In this document: positions 14,001 to 24,345 of the stretch, piece after piece
Numbering within the stretch: position 1 is the stretch's first letter
How the letters are laid out: each line of letters begins with the position of its first letter
DNA from: Maylandia zebra
Lineage: Eukaryota; Chordata; Actinopteri; Cichliformes; Cichlidae
DNA length: 64,000 bases
NCBI RefSeq assembly: GCF_041146795.1
Contig: NC_135187.1
Coordinates: 18,173,056 to 18,237,055, forward strand
Direction of reading: 5' to 3'
Notes under the pieces: model-generated
The model's database searches: none
What the model was told of the DNA's origin: nothing
The model's input: only the letters and a program-made list of their open reading frames with translations
Made by a program: the position numbers and the translations under genes

Positions 14001-17000
14001 CGCGAGCATGCCAAGACTGGACACTCCCACTGAGTTTCAGGCAGCAGAGTGGCTCTTATTACACAACAAAGCTAAGTGAATCCTCCTCTACTACGCTTTG
14101 TTAATCTAAAATGTAACACAGTGCGACCAGATGGAGAATATTTTTTATTATTCCACAACACCTTAGGATTAAATCTAAATTTCTGCCGTGTTAGTATCCA
14201 CCCCGACTTAGTCTCAGGTCTGTTTCTCCTCCTCTTGCTGCTTTGTGTGTTTTAATGCACGTCTGACACTGAAGACAGCAGCTATAGGTTTTCACAAGGA
14301 GCCAGAGGAAAGACGAGAAGACTCTGCTGCAACCACCACCAACACCACAACATACAGTCCTGCTTTAAGGGTATTGACTCGATGACTTCACTTGTGGTTT
14401 GTGGGATAGAATGCCAAGCTGAACATCTGGTATTCAGACACCAGCAGCTCTGGAGACCTTTCTGTGTGGCAAGAAAAAAATTATCTCTTTAATCTTAAAA
14501 TAATACTACAGTTTTCCTTTTACCGACACAACAATGCGTCTGCCCATCCCTCACTACAGCCAACATTTTAGATTTAATCTGAAGTCTTTAAGATCTAGCC
14601 ACAAATTTGAGAGTTAATTTGAAAGAAAATCTAGTTATCTCCCAAAGCAGCTACGTTAGTAGACATTTAGTGCATGTGTGTAAGACACAGTATAAAAATT
14701 GCAAACAATGTGCCTTAATTACATCTATGTTTTACACTATTACAATACATTATTAATCTAAACATCTTGGTTGTGTATAAGCACACTGGTTTGGGTTGTC
14801 TTCTAATAAAGTGCTGCTCTGATTCAGATGATAAGTCAGCTTTTATCATGTTAAGATCAATGTTATTGTACCGTGTCTCCTGTTGTGTTCATTTACTAAA
14901 GGACAGCATGTCTCGACAGCTGATCTCTTTATTAATGGAGGAGTCTTTCCAGGCTGGGCAGTTCTTTGCCTCAGTCATCTCAGCTTCCACCTATGAACAG
15001 TTCAGCCAGATATCAATAAAGCTCCTCCACTCGTCTGATTAGTGTTAATCAGTCAGACAGGGCATTGGGTTCGGTCGGCTCTGTTTGCAAATCCATGACT
15101 GATAACTGATTTATTTTAACTAGACTGAATTACTTTTCTCTTCCACTGACCTGTGATAAAGACTCGTCATTGGTCACATGTTCTTGTAACCCACCCGCTT
15201 CCACACGGTAGCTGCTCTCTCTTTGGAGGCAGCTCTTTAATGGTGGAGTCAGCAAGTTAATATTTTTAACTTTGTGTTTTCATGATAAATAAAACACTGA
15301 AAGTTTCTACTACTAACAAAACAAAATAACAATGTTTTTTTAGTGAGAAAGTAAATTAACTGATTTTTCAAAGTAATGTAACTGAATTTATATACACTTG
15401 CCAGACATTTTATTAGGTACACCTTTCCGGGATTTTATGGGACCCCTTTTTTTTGCCTTCAGAGCTTCCTTAACTCTTCATGGCTTCAACAAGGTGCTTT
15501 CTCCATGGTGTAATGCCCATATTGACATGATGGCATCACACAGTTGCTGCAAATCTGTCGCCTGCACAGTGAACTCACTGTCATGTTCAAAAAAACCTGT
15601 TTATGGCTGCTGGAAGCAACAATCTGAGGCTGGGTACACTGCGGTCATAAAGCGATGGATGTGGTCAGTAACCTTACCATCTAACATCAAGTCTCATCAC
15701 ACAAGTCTTCCAGTCTTCTGTTGTCCAGGTTTGGTGAGCTTGTGTGAACTGTAGTCTCAGTTTCCTGTTATTAGCTGACAGGAGTCTCACTTGGGGTGAT
15801 CTTCTGCTGCTGTAGCTCATCTGCTTCAAGGTTCAAAATGTTCTGCACTCAGAGATCCTGTTCTCCATATCTTGGTCGTTTGCTTTTTTCAGTTGCTATT
15901 GACGTTCTATCAGATCAGGATTTGTTCTCACTTTCTGACAAATCTCTGTAAACTGTATAGACGGTTGTGTGGGGAAAATCTCAGTAGATGAGCAGTTTCT
16001 GAAATACTCAAACCAGCTCGTCTGACTCCAACAACAACGCCACATTCAAAGTCACTTAAAGCACCTTTCTTCTCCAGTTTGATTCTCAGTTAGTCGTCTT
16101 CATGCATCAATGCACCGAGTTAGTGCCATGCAACTGGCTGATTAGATATTTGCATTAATGAACGGTTGAACAGGTGTACCTGTTAAAGTGACCATGAGTT
16201 GCTAACAAGAAGAATCAGACCTTTCTATTTCGGTATTGTAATAGCAGGGTAACTGGATCTCTTCATATAAAGAAACCTGTTAAAATATTGACGTTTCATG
16301 ACTTCACCTTAGACTAATTAGTCCTGATAATGTGAAGCTGGTAAAGCTTCATTTTAAACGAGGCAGACATGCTTGTTTTTCTTTGATTATTTTAGGGCAA
16401 AAAAAACAAAAACAACAAGCAGGAACCACTGAATTTCTACCTGCTACTACAGAATAATTCCAGTGAACACAACAAGTATTACATGGATATCCTAAAATTT
16501 AAATTCAAGCCACAGCTCACTTTAGTGCCTTAATGCAGCTGCTCATTAGTCAAAGCAGCATCACAGTCATTGTGTTTCTGGGAAATGTCACAGTTTTGGC
16601 ATTTTAGGATCAAAGTAATTGATTTTACAAACCCAAACTGGAATTAGCCAATAATCCAGTCTGCAGAGAGGGAGGGGGGAGGAACTGTGTCACTGTGTTA
16701 GCATCCAGCCAGGCTCTTGCTTCTTAGATTATTACAGTCCAGCATTAAGAGTTTAATCCCGTGGTGAAATATGAATTCTGTGGGATTAGACTTCTCGAGA
16801 ACAACAAGCACTTCTCTCTCTCCTCTGTTTGTTTGAAATTGGCCTGAAATGCTCCTTAAACTGATTTACACGGTCAATGAGTCCATTCATTTGCTGCCGA
16901 CCATCCCGAGCTGCTGCAAAGCAAAGAAACGTTGTTTCTGTCAGGCTGCTGACAAAAACGTAGAAGCAGAAACAGGAAAAAAGGTCAAATACTACTGAAA

Positions 17001-17989
17001 GTAGCACTCAAAATCTAATCCTCAAACAAGAGAATGTGAACTGAAGTCAAAGTACAGCCTGAATCAATATTTAATGCCAGCAAAACACAAGGAGGGCTCT
17101 ATGTGAGATCATGCATTTCTGCAGCTCCCACAGGCACTTTGCTTCGTCTTTCTTCTTGTGGAGAAGAATATATTGAGAATTTGAGGAGATTATATTCAGA
17201 GCAAAGGTCAGTGCAGACAGCTGCTGCCAGTCCTGAGAATAAGCACTGTGGGCTGTAACCTACATGTTTATGTTTTCTGCTGTATGAAAGCTGCAAATCA
17301 TGCAAGAAGGCTCAAGCTCGTCGCTTACAGTGCATTCACCATGCAAACGAGCAAAACTCACCATCATTAAAAACAGGAGAACACGACATTTAACTCGTGC
17401 TGCATTATTTCTCCCATAAAGGGCACACCTGTGGGTGCTTTTGTTGATCTGCAGCTGGACAAAAGGATGCTTCGCCTGCCTCCATCTGCAATGCCTCAGT
17501 GCTCCCACGTCAACACTCAACCCAAAATCTACTGAGGCTTTGCAGAGCTTCAGCTCATACCTTCTTTCTTTCTTTCTTTCTTTCTTTTTTTTTTTTGCTG
17601 GACAAAATCACGGCAGGCCCCAGTGAATCGTGATGTAGAAATCTCTGCACTGAAAACACTGTTTGATGGTACTGCTGGTATTATCGCAGGCCCCTCTCCT
17701 CTATAACCCACTGCTCCAGTTCTCACAGTGCAAGCTCCACCTTTCAGTCAGCTGCCGACTGATTTCCCAGCGATGCCCTTGCCTCGCCTTGCTGCAGCTT
17801 TATTTACGCACTCACACAAACTCGATACGCCCTGAAAATGATTCAGCATGCAAGCGGCGGGGTGCTGCGTGTGGCGTGTTTACCTCGGGGACTTGAATCC
17901 TGCAGGTACGGGGGAGCTGTTGGGGTCACATTCTCGGAGTTGGGGCCCGACAGCAGCGGAGATCGCTCGTCCATGCCGTCGGAGGCCAT
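2043..17989 (-). CDS. pip4p2: PIP4P2/TMEM55A, type 2 phosphatidylinositol-4,5-bisphosphate 4-phosphatase
   Basis: Seven coding exons on the minus strand: 17884-17989, 12787-12935, 10702-10808, 9992-10115, 8669-8721, 5007-5097 and 2043-2186. They join in phase to 257 residues plus stop, the length of the human protein. The start [13 protein letters not shown] and the proline-rich [10 protein letters not shown] stretch match the family. The cysteine-rich middle carries CxxC pairs and the CX5R phosphatase motif CKDTSRR at residues 107-113. Two hydrophobic segments (about 195-212 and 227-246) near the C-terminus are the known membrane anchors. The family removes the 4-phosphate from PI(4,5)P2 on late endosomes, lysosomes and phagosomes. 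The frame stays open for about 110 codons upstream of the ATG, but family conservation begins at this methionine. Introns 1, 2 and 6 hold Tc1 relics and intron 5 holds SINEs. Identification is firm; paralog (pip4p2 rather than pip4p1) rests on the N-terminus. Confidence 0.95.
3304..4895 (-). mobile_element. near-complete Tc1/mariner transposon in pip4p2 intron 6
   Basis: The element has terminal inverted repeats of about 200 bases (3304-3505 and 4696-4895), both starting CAGTGGGGCAAAAAAGTATT with few differences. It sits between TA dinucleotides (3302-3303 and 4896-4897), the target duplication of this superfamily. At 1592 bp it has the usual size of a full Tc1 element. It encodes one transposase on the minus strand, now frameshifted. 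The near-identical long repeats suggest a fairly recent insertion compared with the other Tc1 relics here. It lies within a host intron, antisense relative to nothing: it reads in the same direction as pip4p2. Confidence 0.93.
3522..4530 (-). pseudogene. Tc1 transposase, one frameshift
   Basis: Two overlapping minus-strand frames (4276-4530 and 3522-4334) give the N- and C-terminal parts of one transposase. The first starts [20 protein letters not shown] and holds the paired helix-turn-helix DNA-binding region. The second holds the DDE nuclease: first Asp in [10 protein letters not shown], second in [11 protein letters not shown], and Glu in [11 protein letters not shown], with DD34E spacing. 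The linker between the domains is missing bases near 4380-4390, where the expected link between KTYKT and PRSGAPRK is short, and this shifts the frame. All three catalytic residues survive, but no single frame makes the whole enzyme. Confidence 0.9.
6215..6544 (-). mobile_element. tRNA-derived SINE in pip4p2 intron 5
   Basis: Read on the minus strand, the element begins with a tRNA-like head. Its A box is TGGCTCAAGAGTTGG and its B box GGTTCGAGCCC lies at about 6480-6490. A long conserved body follows, and it ends near TTTACCATTACC around 6215. I recognise the body (with the segment AAAGCGCTTTGGGGTCCTTA in its usual form) as a repeat widespread in percomorph fish. The copy is almost full length and little decayed. 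Confidence 0.75.
6877..7005 (+). mobile_element. second tRNA-derived SINE family, 5' half
   Basis: A tRNA-like head with an A-box-like TAGTGTAGTGGTT and a B-box-like GGTTCAATGCTGGG is followed by the central segment GCATCAGGAAGGGCATCC. That segment is typical of the AFC/V-SINE group of fish. The tail is absent. The copy is diverged. The same family recurs near 25.8, 26.5 and possibly 61.9 kb. Confidence 0.6.
7846..7905 (+). repeat. short dispersed-repeat fragment
   Basis: Starts with CAATTTAATTTTATTTGTAT and continues into GGCACCAAATGCCAACAACAG. It resembles the start of an abundant fish repeat that usually reads as tATAGCGCCAAATCACAACA. Only about 60 bases can be followed before similarity fades, so the family is uncertain. 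Confidence 0.35.
8105..8260 (+). mobile_element. LINE 3'-region fragment
   Basis: The stretch with AGGATGCCTCCTGGGTGGCT and GAGGTGTTCCAGG is a decayed copy of a segment I know from non-LTR retrotransposons of percomorph fish, where it lies shortly before the 3' end. A later segment of a similar element appears at 53.63-53.83 kb. It sits in intron 5 of pip4p2. Confidence 0.5.
10192..10430 (+). mobile_element. LINE reverse-transcriptase fragment in pip4p2 intron 3
   Basis: An open stretch of about 77 codons contains [20 protein letters not shown], followed by [11 protein letters not shown]. These match the GVPQGSVLGP and YADD blocks (motifs B and C) of reverse transcriptases of the L2/Rex1-type LINEs of fish. 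The active-site tyrosine is replaced by leucine, and only part of the palm domain remains. It is an ancient 5'-truncated copy antisense to the host gene. Confidence 0.7.
11060..11915 (-). mobile_element. internally deleted Tc1-like relic in pip4p2 intron 2
   Basis: The plus strand shows GTTGTGCCACCCTTGGCAGC at the left and TGGATAATGGCTCTCACTGT, CACAGGGTCAAGTGGGTCTG and AGGGGTGAATACTTC toward the right. These are landmarks of a well-known fish Tc1-like family in reverse orientation. The block coding for the middle and C-terminal transposase is missing, with the two halves joined near 11220. No frame survives. It belongs to a different family from the 3.3-kb element. Confidence 0.75.
15395..16200 (-). 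mobile_element. Tc1-like relic (family B) in pip4p2 intron 1
   Basis: It begins with ACTTGCCAGACATTTTATTA then GGTACACCT and ends with CAGGTGTACCTGTTAAAGTG. These are the inverted termini of a Tc1-like family that recurs in the window at 37.1 and 61.1 kb. Internal sections such as CTCATCTGCTTCAAGG match its decayed transposase region. At about 800 bp it is half the full length, so it has large internal deletions. Confidence 0.75.
17558..17597 (+). repeat. (CTTT)n microsatellite and T run
   Basis: About seven CTTT units followed by twelve or so T, within pip4p2 intron 1. Nothing else is associated with it. Confidence 0.9.
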
Positions 17990-18320
17990 GTCGTTGACCG
18001 TGAGAAATGACGGGGTGGCTCCTGGCTGCACCGAGTTTTCCCTCAGCACGGAGGAGCAGCCAGCGGCTGGTTGTTGGTGCCGACTCGCTCCGGTCCAGCA
18101 GCAGCAGCAGCCCCGCTGACGGAAGCCTGGAGAGGGGAGGAGCTCCGCGGTGGTCCACGCCCCTCTCAGATATGGCCCCGGGCATGGGCAGAGTTCATGC
18201 TGGTGCACACTGAAGGAATTTTTTTTATTTTTTCCTGATAAACTGCATTGATTTAAAAAGCGTTTTCCATTTAATACCCCAAATACATATTTATTCATAT
18301 TTAAGCCTAAGAATAATAAC
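17990..18320 (-). promoter_or_regulatory. pip4p2 5' leader and promoter region
   Basis: The sequence upstream of the pip4p2 ATG is clearly more GC-rich than its surroundings up to about 18200. It contains five tandem CTG triplets on the minus strand (about 18095-18109), then turns AT-rich. This is the expected look of a CpG-rich vertebrate promoter and leader. I cannot place the transcription start. Confidence 0.45.
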
Positions 18321-18329
18321 GACATGACT

Positions 18330-20400
18330 GAAATCCAAACGCGACGATAAAGTTTGGGAATTTAAATGGTGGGACAAGAAAAAGCAGCAACTCACGGCTG
18401 TTGCCACTAGATGTCACTGTGGGATTACTGAGGTCCGGGGCAGTGCAGTCAGAGCACGCTCGCCCCATATTTTACTATTTATACACGGCTGTGGTGTCAG
18501 GTTCACTCAGCAAAGTCCCGCTGTGTTGTGTTTTTTATGTAGACCAGGGGTGGCAAACTCATTTTACAATATGGAGGACCACGAGTACCAAAACTAAGTA
18601 ACTGTTAAGCATACCTCCCGTTTTCTCCCAGTGTAAATATGGTTAACTGCACTTTTAATCCCATTTAATATAAGAATAAGAAGTGCAGTTATAATGGTAA
18701 GTCTCAGTACAGGATTGTACATGATAAAGGAATGCTGCTGTAGTCAATGAAAGAAATCATTACAGAAAACTACAAAACTGCAGGAAAAGGTTCTGATAGC
18801 TCACTGCTCAGACTGTCCTGCAATTGCAACTACAGGAGAGTAAGTCATAACTAATAAATCATAATTAATTTTTTTTTTTTTAGAAATGTCTGTATTTTTG
18901 TGTATCTATTACTTTAGTGTAGTATGAATGACAAAAGAAAAAAACTCTGGGCATGTAATAGCCTCAGATATAACAACCACCCAAAATAGGGGGTAAACAT
19001 ACAAGTGATCAGGGCTTTTGCCAGGATTTTCAAAGTATTGTGAGTCAGATTTCTCTTTATTTCAGAGTCAGTTTTGGACTTCGCTTTTCACTGTATTTAC
19101 AACATTTGGACACAATTATACAAATCTGTGAACCACACAGATGGCCTTCATAGAGCCGATTGTTCATACTATAAACAGCACTCCTTTTTCAGTTTGACTG
19201 AAAAAGATACACTTTCTAAGTTTAAACATCTGACGACATGTTTTCCAGCATCCCAATTTTTTTCAGAATTGCAGTTGTAAAATTTAAGCTTTTCTCTCAC
19301 TAAAAAGAAAAATTAAAAGTGAATCACAATATTTTCCAGCACACATGCTCATAAAGTGAACTCTTTCCACACCTGTGTGCTTTGCTGCATCAAGAGAATA
19401 TTAGTGTTGTTTTTTAAAATAAGGTCAAAGTCACAATAGGTCACTTTCTGGTGACAACAACAGCATAAAGATACAAAATTACTATAAAAGTAGTCAACTC
19501 TTACAAACAGATCAAATAAATGAAGTGTTATTGAACCATGTAAATAAACTGGAATTCATATTTTAATTTTATTCGACTTCTTATTATTGTCATGTTATTT
19601 TCTAAAATAACCAGTGAATACCTTTAAAACGTTACTTTGCGAGGCAGGAGGCACACTTAAGCCAAACCAGTGATTTATTGCATAAACAGAATCTCGTGGT
19701 GGTGTAATGTTTTTAAGTCCCACCCTTTTTATGTTTTACAATTCATCCTTAAATTTAGTGTTTGTTTTCAGAAAACTGCTCGTCATTCCCCTTAAATTGC
19801 AAAACCCTGGCTTGTTTGTGCCAAAATGTGTCCCATTCCTTGCAGCTTATGTCAGGGTGAAAGCCTCCGGCTGTGTGGATCCACTCTCTGGTCATTCAAA
19901 AAACTCGCTAAATAACTACAGATGCTCTGCATGAGTTTTGAGCTCATGGACAGTCTGGGTACTTTTTGAAACTCTTTTCTCCCCAGTAACTGCAGGACAC
20001 CATCGTGTTCAAATGTAACTCAGGGATGGTTTCAGACCAGCAAGTTTAAGAAGCAGATTTGGTGTTTTAATTCGAGCGTTTTGCTGTAGCTATTTTGGAT
20101 GTTGTAAATGGCTCATAAATACCCAGAGCATCGCACCTCCTTCTCCTCCTGCCACTCAAATTAAAAAGTCTTCACTTCTAAAAACCAAAAAAAAAGCACA
20201 AATGAGCACAGAAAATGAAGCTCACAAAGAAATAAATACACTTCAAATCAGGGATACGATCCAGAGAATGGCGCTCTCTCCCTCCAGCAGGGAGCTTTTA
20301 CTGTAACCCACACCTCACATGCATTTTACAATCTCCCATCCCATCCCCTTCCACTGAGGGAAAATCCAAGCTCCTGATTCTGCTGTTACCGGGCCAGTAA
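18330..20400. other. intergenic region between pip4p2 and the unknown gene
   Basis: AT-rich, without convincing open frames. Near 18543-18600 the motif CCAGGGGTGGCAAACTC resembles one end of a hAT-type element, but no matching second end is seen. The rest holds nothing I recognise. Confidence 0.4.
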
Positions 20401-20439
20401 AAGTGATTCAGATTGCATGTAACAGTCTGCAGTGAACGA

Positions 20440-20519
20440 CTCATTTTTTCCGACGGCTGCAGGCACCAGAGGAGCGCCGCTACGCACAAACAGAGACTGC
20501 TCTGTGCTCTCTCTGTAAG
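20440..20519 (+). other. possible 5' non-coding exon of the unknown gene
   Basis: A good donor (AAG then GTAAGA) at 20520 lies about 500 bases before an acceptor (CTTGTTGATGCAG, exon from 21033) that sits just 11 bases before the chosen ATG at 21044. The acceptor has a good pyrimidine tract. This suggests a leader exon ending at 20519. Its start is not visible and the left limit given is a guess. Confidence 0.3.
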
Positions 20520-21043
20520 GTAAGACCGCTGAACAAAAGTCATCTTAGAATGAAAATTCGCATCACATCCGTAAAACAAAACAAAAAAAAAACATCGCGG
20601 TGATCTGGAGTTCAGGATTTCCTTCAGTGATGCGTTTGCAGTTTTGATTTGTTGCCAACTATGACGCTACCAAACTGAGGCAAATTTCCGGTTAAACTGC
20701 AGGAGAAAAAACACAAATGTATGTTCTCTGGTTTTGTACTGGATTTATTTTGTGTAATTTATTAAAAAATTTATTTAAGCTTATTTGTTATTGAACTTAA
20801 CATAATAAACGTCATGCTTTTATTTTGAATGTTATGTCATTGAATGCATGCAATCAAGAGGTCTAAGTGTTATTTTTCATGTTTCTATTGATCAGTAGAA
20901 ATTTCTTGCCCTTCACACAGTAGTTTTCTCTTGTACAGGAAGCTTAAGTATGAGAATACTTGATAATAAACACGGTGAATGGATTTTCTTTGGTGATTCC
21001 TGTGTGTCTAAGTCTTTTTCTTGTTGATGCAGCCAGTTTGGAG

Positions 21044-23058
21044 ATGCTCCAGGGGACAGTTAGCAGGGCTTGGCTCTTCCTGTCCTTCTGTCTCCTGTTG
21101 GGGATCTGTTCTCCAGCAGAGGATGGAGGACCAGCAAGTCCTCCTCCTAGTTTCCCCCCTGAGCAAGGGTCAGGGGAGTCGGATTTCGAGGACTGGGAGT
21201 GGGGCTCTGGATCGTCTCTTCTGCACCTGCTCCACAGCTTCCCTGCTGACAGCCCCTTCACAACAGAGTCCTCAGAAAAGCCAGTCAACTGCACGCAGCG
21301 CTTCTGGCTCCCTCCATCATCTCCAATCTGCTGGGAAAACATAGCAGGACCCAAAGAGTTTGCCAGGTCTCGTCTGCTTGTTTTGCAGAACAGGGCCGCC
21401 CTGCAGGCGGTGTCCACCTCCAGCGGGGTGGAAGAGGGAGGGCTGTCCTACGACCACCAAGCTAGAGAGGAGGTCCAGGGGATCCGATCAGACCACCAGA
21501 AAGTGACCGAAACTATACAAAGCGTGGAGACCGTGTTTGTCTCTCTGGCAGAGAAGAGGAAAGAGGGCAAGGAGCGGGGTGTCTTTACAAGGTAAGAAAC
21601 AATAACAGTGGAGAATTCAGGAGGAATAACCTGAGATCAGCGGGTGGGTGGAGAGGTGAATACTATAAAATAGGCTATATATTATTATATGTTATTAAAG
21701 TTTTAAATGAATACTCTGTAGGTTTAGAGTGGGGTCATGTCACACCCCATGAATTAAAATTTACATCTACTGAGGTCTTCAATGTCAATTTAATGATTTA
21801 TTGGTCAAAAACTGACAAAAAGCCTTATAATTTAGAAGCTATGATTCTAAGTGGGCAGTGTGTTGTCAATATATAGAAAGTACTGTATAATGATTTAAAA
21901 CACATCATAGTTGGCCTCCGACCTTTCCCTCAAGGTCTATGGATTGATCTGAAAGTCAAAGTGATATTAATGCTACATAGAAATAATATGGCATCAATAA
22001 ACAAAATAAACAGTGGCATCAAGAAACAGAGTTTTAACCCTTTCAGGCAAGGTGGTCACTACATTGGACAGCTATTCAAAGGCTGTTTTCTTGTATTTGT
22101 GTCAGTACTTGCGCATAAACCACTACATCGGACACTGATGTGTCACTCCATTAATAATTATTAATTAATTATTGTTATTTAACCGTGTCATGCATGAATT
22201 ATGACAACCTCAATCAGGGCTAAAAATGAATAAAAATACTTAAGAAAAAAATCTGCCGGAAAGAATCATAGCTTCTGTGGGAGACTGTCCGGTCTGGTCC
22301 AAATATTGGTATCCATCTGTCTTTGTTATCCGCAGTTTTCTTTCTTTTTTCCCCTTTTTCTTGCTCTTGTGAAACCACGCCATGATGTCTTCCATTGCTC
22401 ATTTTAAAATGCAGTGCAGTACTTGGTTTCATGCAGAGAAAATTAATGCTTATCCCCTGATTTCTTCTTTAATGATGCAAAATCTGGTGCTTTAATCAGG
22501 GTTTTGGCATATTTATAGACAGACTTCCTCTACTGTACTTACTACAGATTAGATGCAACTTTGAGCCACATAGTAAAGAAGTAAAGCAGCTACATTTCCA
22601 GCTGGGCTTGGATCCAAAAAGTGATCCAAGGCCAGTTGTTGGGGGTTTGTCCTAAATTATTATTAGTGAGGTTCTGGGGAACCCTGGACCAGTGTTTAAC
22701 TGCTTAACATGCTGAGTGAAAACAGCTTCCAGCCAATCTGAGTCATTTCCAGTATTTCCCTGCACACATCTGTCTGGACATTTGGTTGAGACGAGGCTCT
22801 GGCACAAATATAAATTGAAAGTTTGGACATTCGGCTCTATTAGATGTGAACATTTCAGGGAATTGTTCAAATTTGACTTCTTGTCGTGTTTGCTTGTGAT
22901 TTTTCATCCCATGCAGCATGAAGGAGCATCTCGCAAATACAAGGGATGCTCTCGAAGGCAGAGACCACATGGCTAACCACCTGGAGGAGAAGTTTTCCAC
23001 TTTGGAGGCGACGCTTCTCAATGTACAGCTTCGACTTAGAAAACTCATCCATCACTGA
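21044..23058 (+). CDS. predicted secreted coiled-coil protein, family not recognised
   Basis: Two coding exons, 21044-21591 and 22917-23058, join in phase (donor AG/GTAAGA, acceptor CATGCAG) to 229 residues. The first 25 residues form a signal peptide: a short basic start, the hydrophobic core WLFLSFCLLLG, and a likely cut after CSPA. An acidic, Pro/Ser/Gly-rich stretch (26-60) follows. Two cysteines lie at about 83 and 96, the first in an N-glycosylation sequon (NCT). From about 103 to the end the sequence is charged and heptad-like (ARSRLLVLQNRAALQAV, then EEVQGIRSDHQKVTETIQSV, then MKEHLANTRDALEG), predicting a long helical coiled coil. The layout recalls small secreted coiled-coil factors such as FIBIN, but I see no clear alignment to it. 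AATAAA at 23214-23219 gives a plausible 3' end. The gene model is well supported; the function is unknown. Confidence 0.7.
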
Positions 23059-23213
23059 TGATGCTGGAAACCCCTTATTTGAACTGTATTTATATGATAT
23101 GAATGTCTCATAACGATGTAGTCCATGCATGCATGCTCAGGATGAGTGTGGTTTGTAATGAGAACAAAACACACTTGATTTGCACCTTATTATGTCACCA
23201 GCTCGCCTGCCAA

Positions 23214-23219
23214 AATAAA
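23214..23219 (+). terminator. likely polyadenylation signal of the unknown gene
   Basis: AATAAA, 156 bases after the stop of the secreted coiled-coil gene, with no competing hexamer nearer to the stop. Confidence 0.5.
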
Positions 23220-23439
23220 ACGTGTAACCAAGAATCAGCAGAAATGAATAAATGTCACATTTTCTTGGAGTTCTGATGAACAGAGTTGTAAAGTCTAGTT
23301 TTACAGTCAACGTTTGACACAACAGAACAAAATGAACATTGTAGCATTTCTTAAAATAAACACATTACACCACATTACTGTTTATTTAATAGAAATTAAC
23401 CTATACTGCAAAAACATTGCATAAAAATAACTAAGGACA

Positions 23440-24345
23440 CTCTTATTGCTTCCATAGGAATTAATAGGAATAGTAACAGCATGTGTGAGAACCTCTATAA
23501 AAGAAGACGTTTATGGTGGTCTGAAGTGTTCAAGTGCGTGTTTACACAATGCCAAGGAGGTAATACATCAGCAACAGAAGCGACTGCTGCTGCCAATTAT
23601 TCTGGGAAGGGTTATAAGGTCATTTTCAAAAAATCTGAATACCATCACTCTTCAGTAAGAAAGATTATTCACAAATGGAAAACGTTCAAGACAGTTGCCA
23701 GTCGTTCCAGGCGTGGACGTCCCAGTGAATTCACTCCAAAGTCAGTTCTCAGAGAAACTGCAAAAAACCCAAGAGCTTCATCTCACACTCTACAGGCCTC
23801 ACTCAGCATGTTAAATGTTTAAGTTCACGACAGTACAATTAGACAAAGTCTGAACATGTGTGGTGTTTATTGGAAGGTTTGCCAGGAAAAAACCCTTTCT
23901 CTCTAAAAAGAAAATGGCAGCATGCCTTAGGTTTGCATAACGTCTCAAAGGATATCTTTGGACAGACAAGACCAAAGTGGAGCTATTTGGGAATTTGGAC
24001 TCTGGAACACTTTGGGGGTTGAGTAGAATCAAGAATCAAGGTGCTGCAGAGGCACAAAGTTTGGACCTCAGCATTAGTGAAATGCTGTGAGAGCTGTGCA
24101 TAAATGAGTCTTTGCAAACATCAATGAACTAACGCAATGTTATAAAGAAGAGTGGGTCATAATTCCTCCATACCGATATGAGAGATTGACAGTCATACAG
24201 AAAATGATTAGTTCCTGCTAAAGGTGGTTCGACAAGCTGCTAAATCATGGGGTGCACTTTAGTTTTATGGACTTCTTTTTCTTTAAAACATGCTGCTTAT
24301 GTATTCTGGTTTAGTTTTTGTTAAAGAAATTATGACACAGTACAA
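23440..24345 (+). mobile_element. Tc1-like relic (family A)
   Basis: The relic runs from GAGAACCTCTATAAAAG through the start of the transposase gene (CAATGCCAAGGAGG) and the helix-turn-helix region (SVRKIIHKWKTFKTVASRSR). It goes on to GACAGACAAGACCAAAGTGG, the first catalytic Asp block. Most of the catalytic core is deleted. The 3' part resumes at GAGAGCTGTGCATAAA, and the frame is broken many times. It lies between the unknown gene and chrac1. Copies of the same family lie at 34.5 and 53-54.7 kb. Confidence 0.85.

Noticed and set aside
18543-18600. hAT-like end CCAGGGGTGGCAAACTC
   Set aside because: No matching second end or target duplication was found, so it is not listed as an element of its own.
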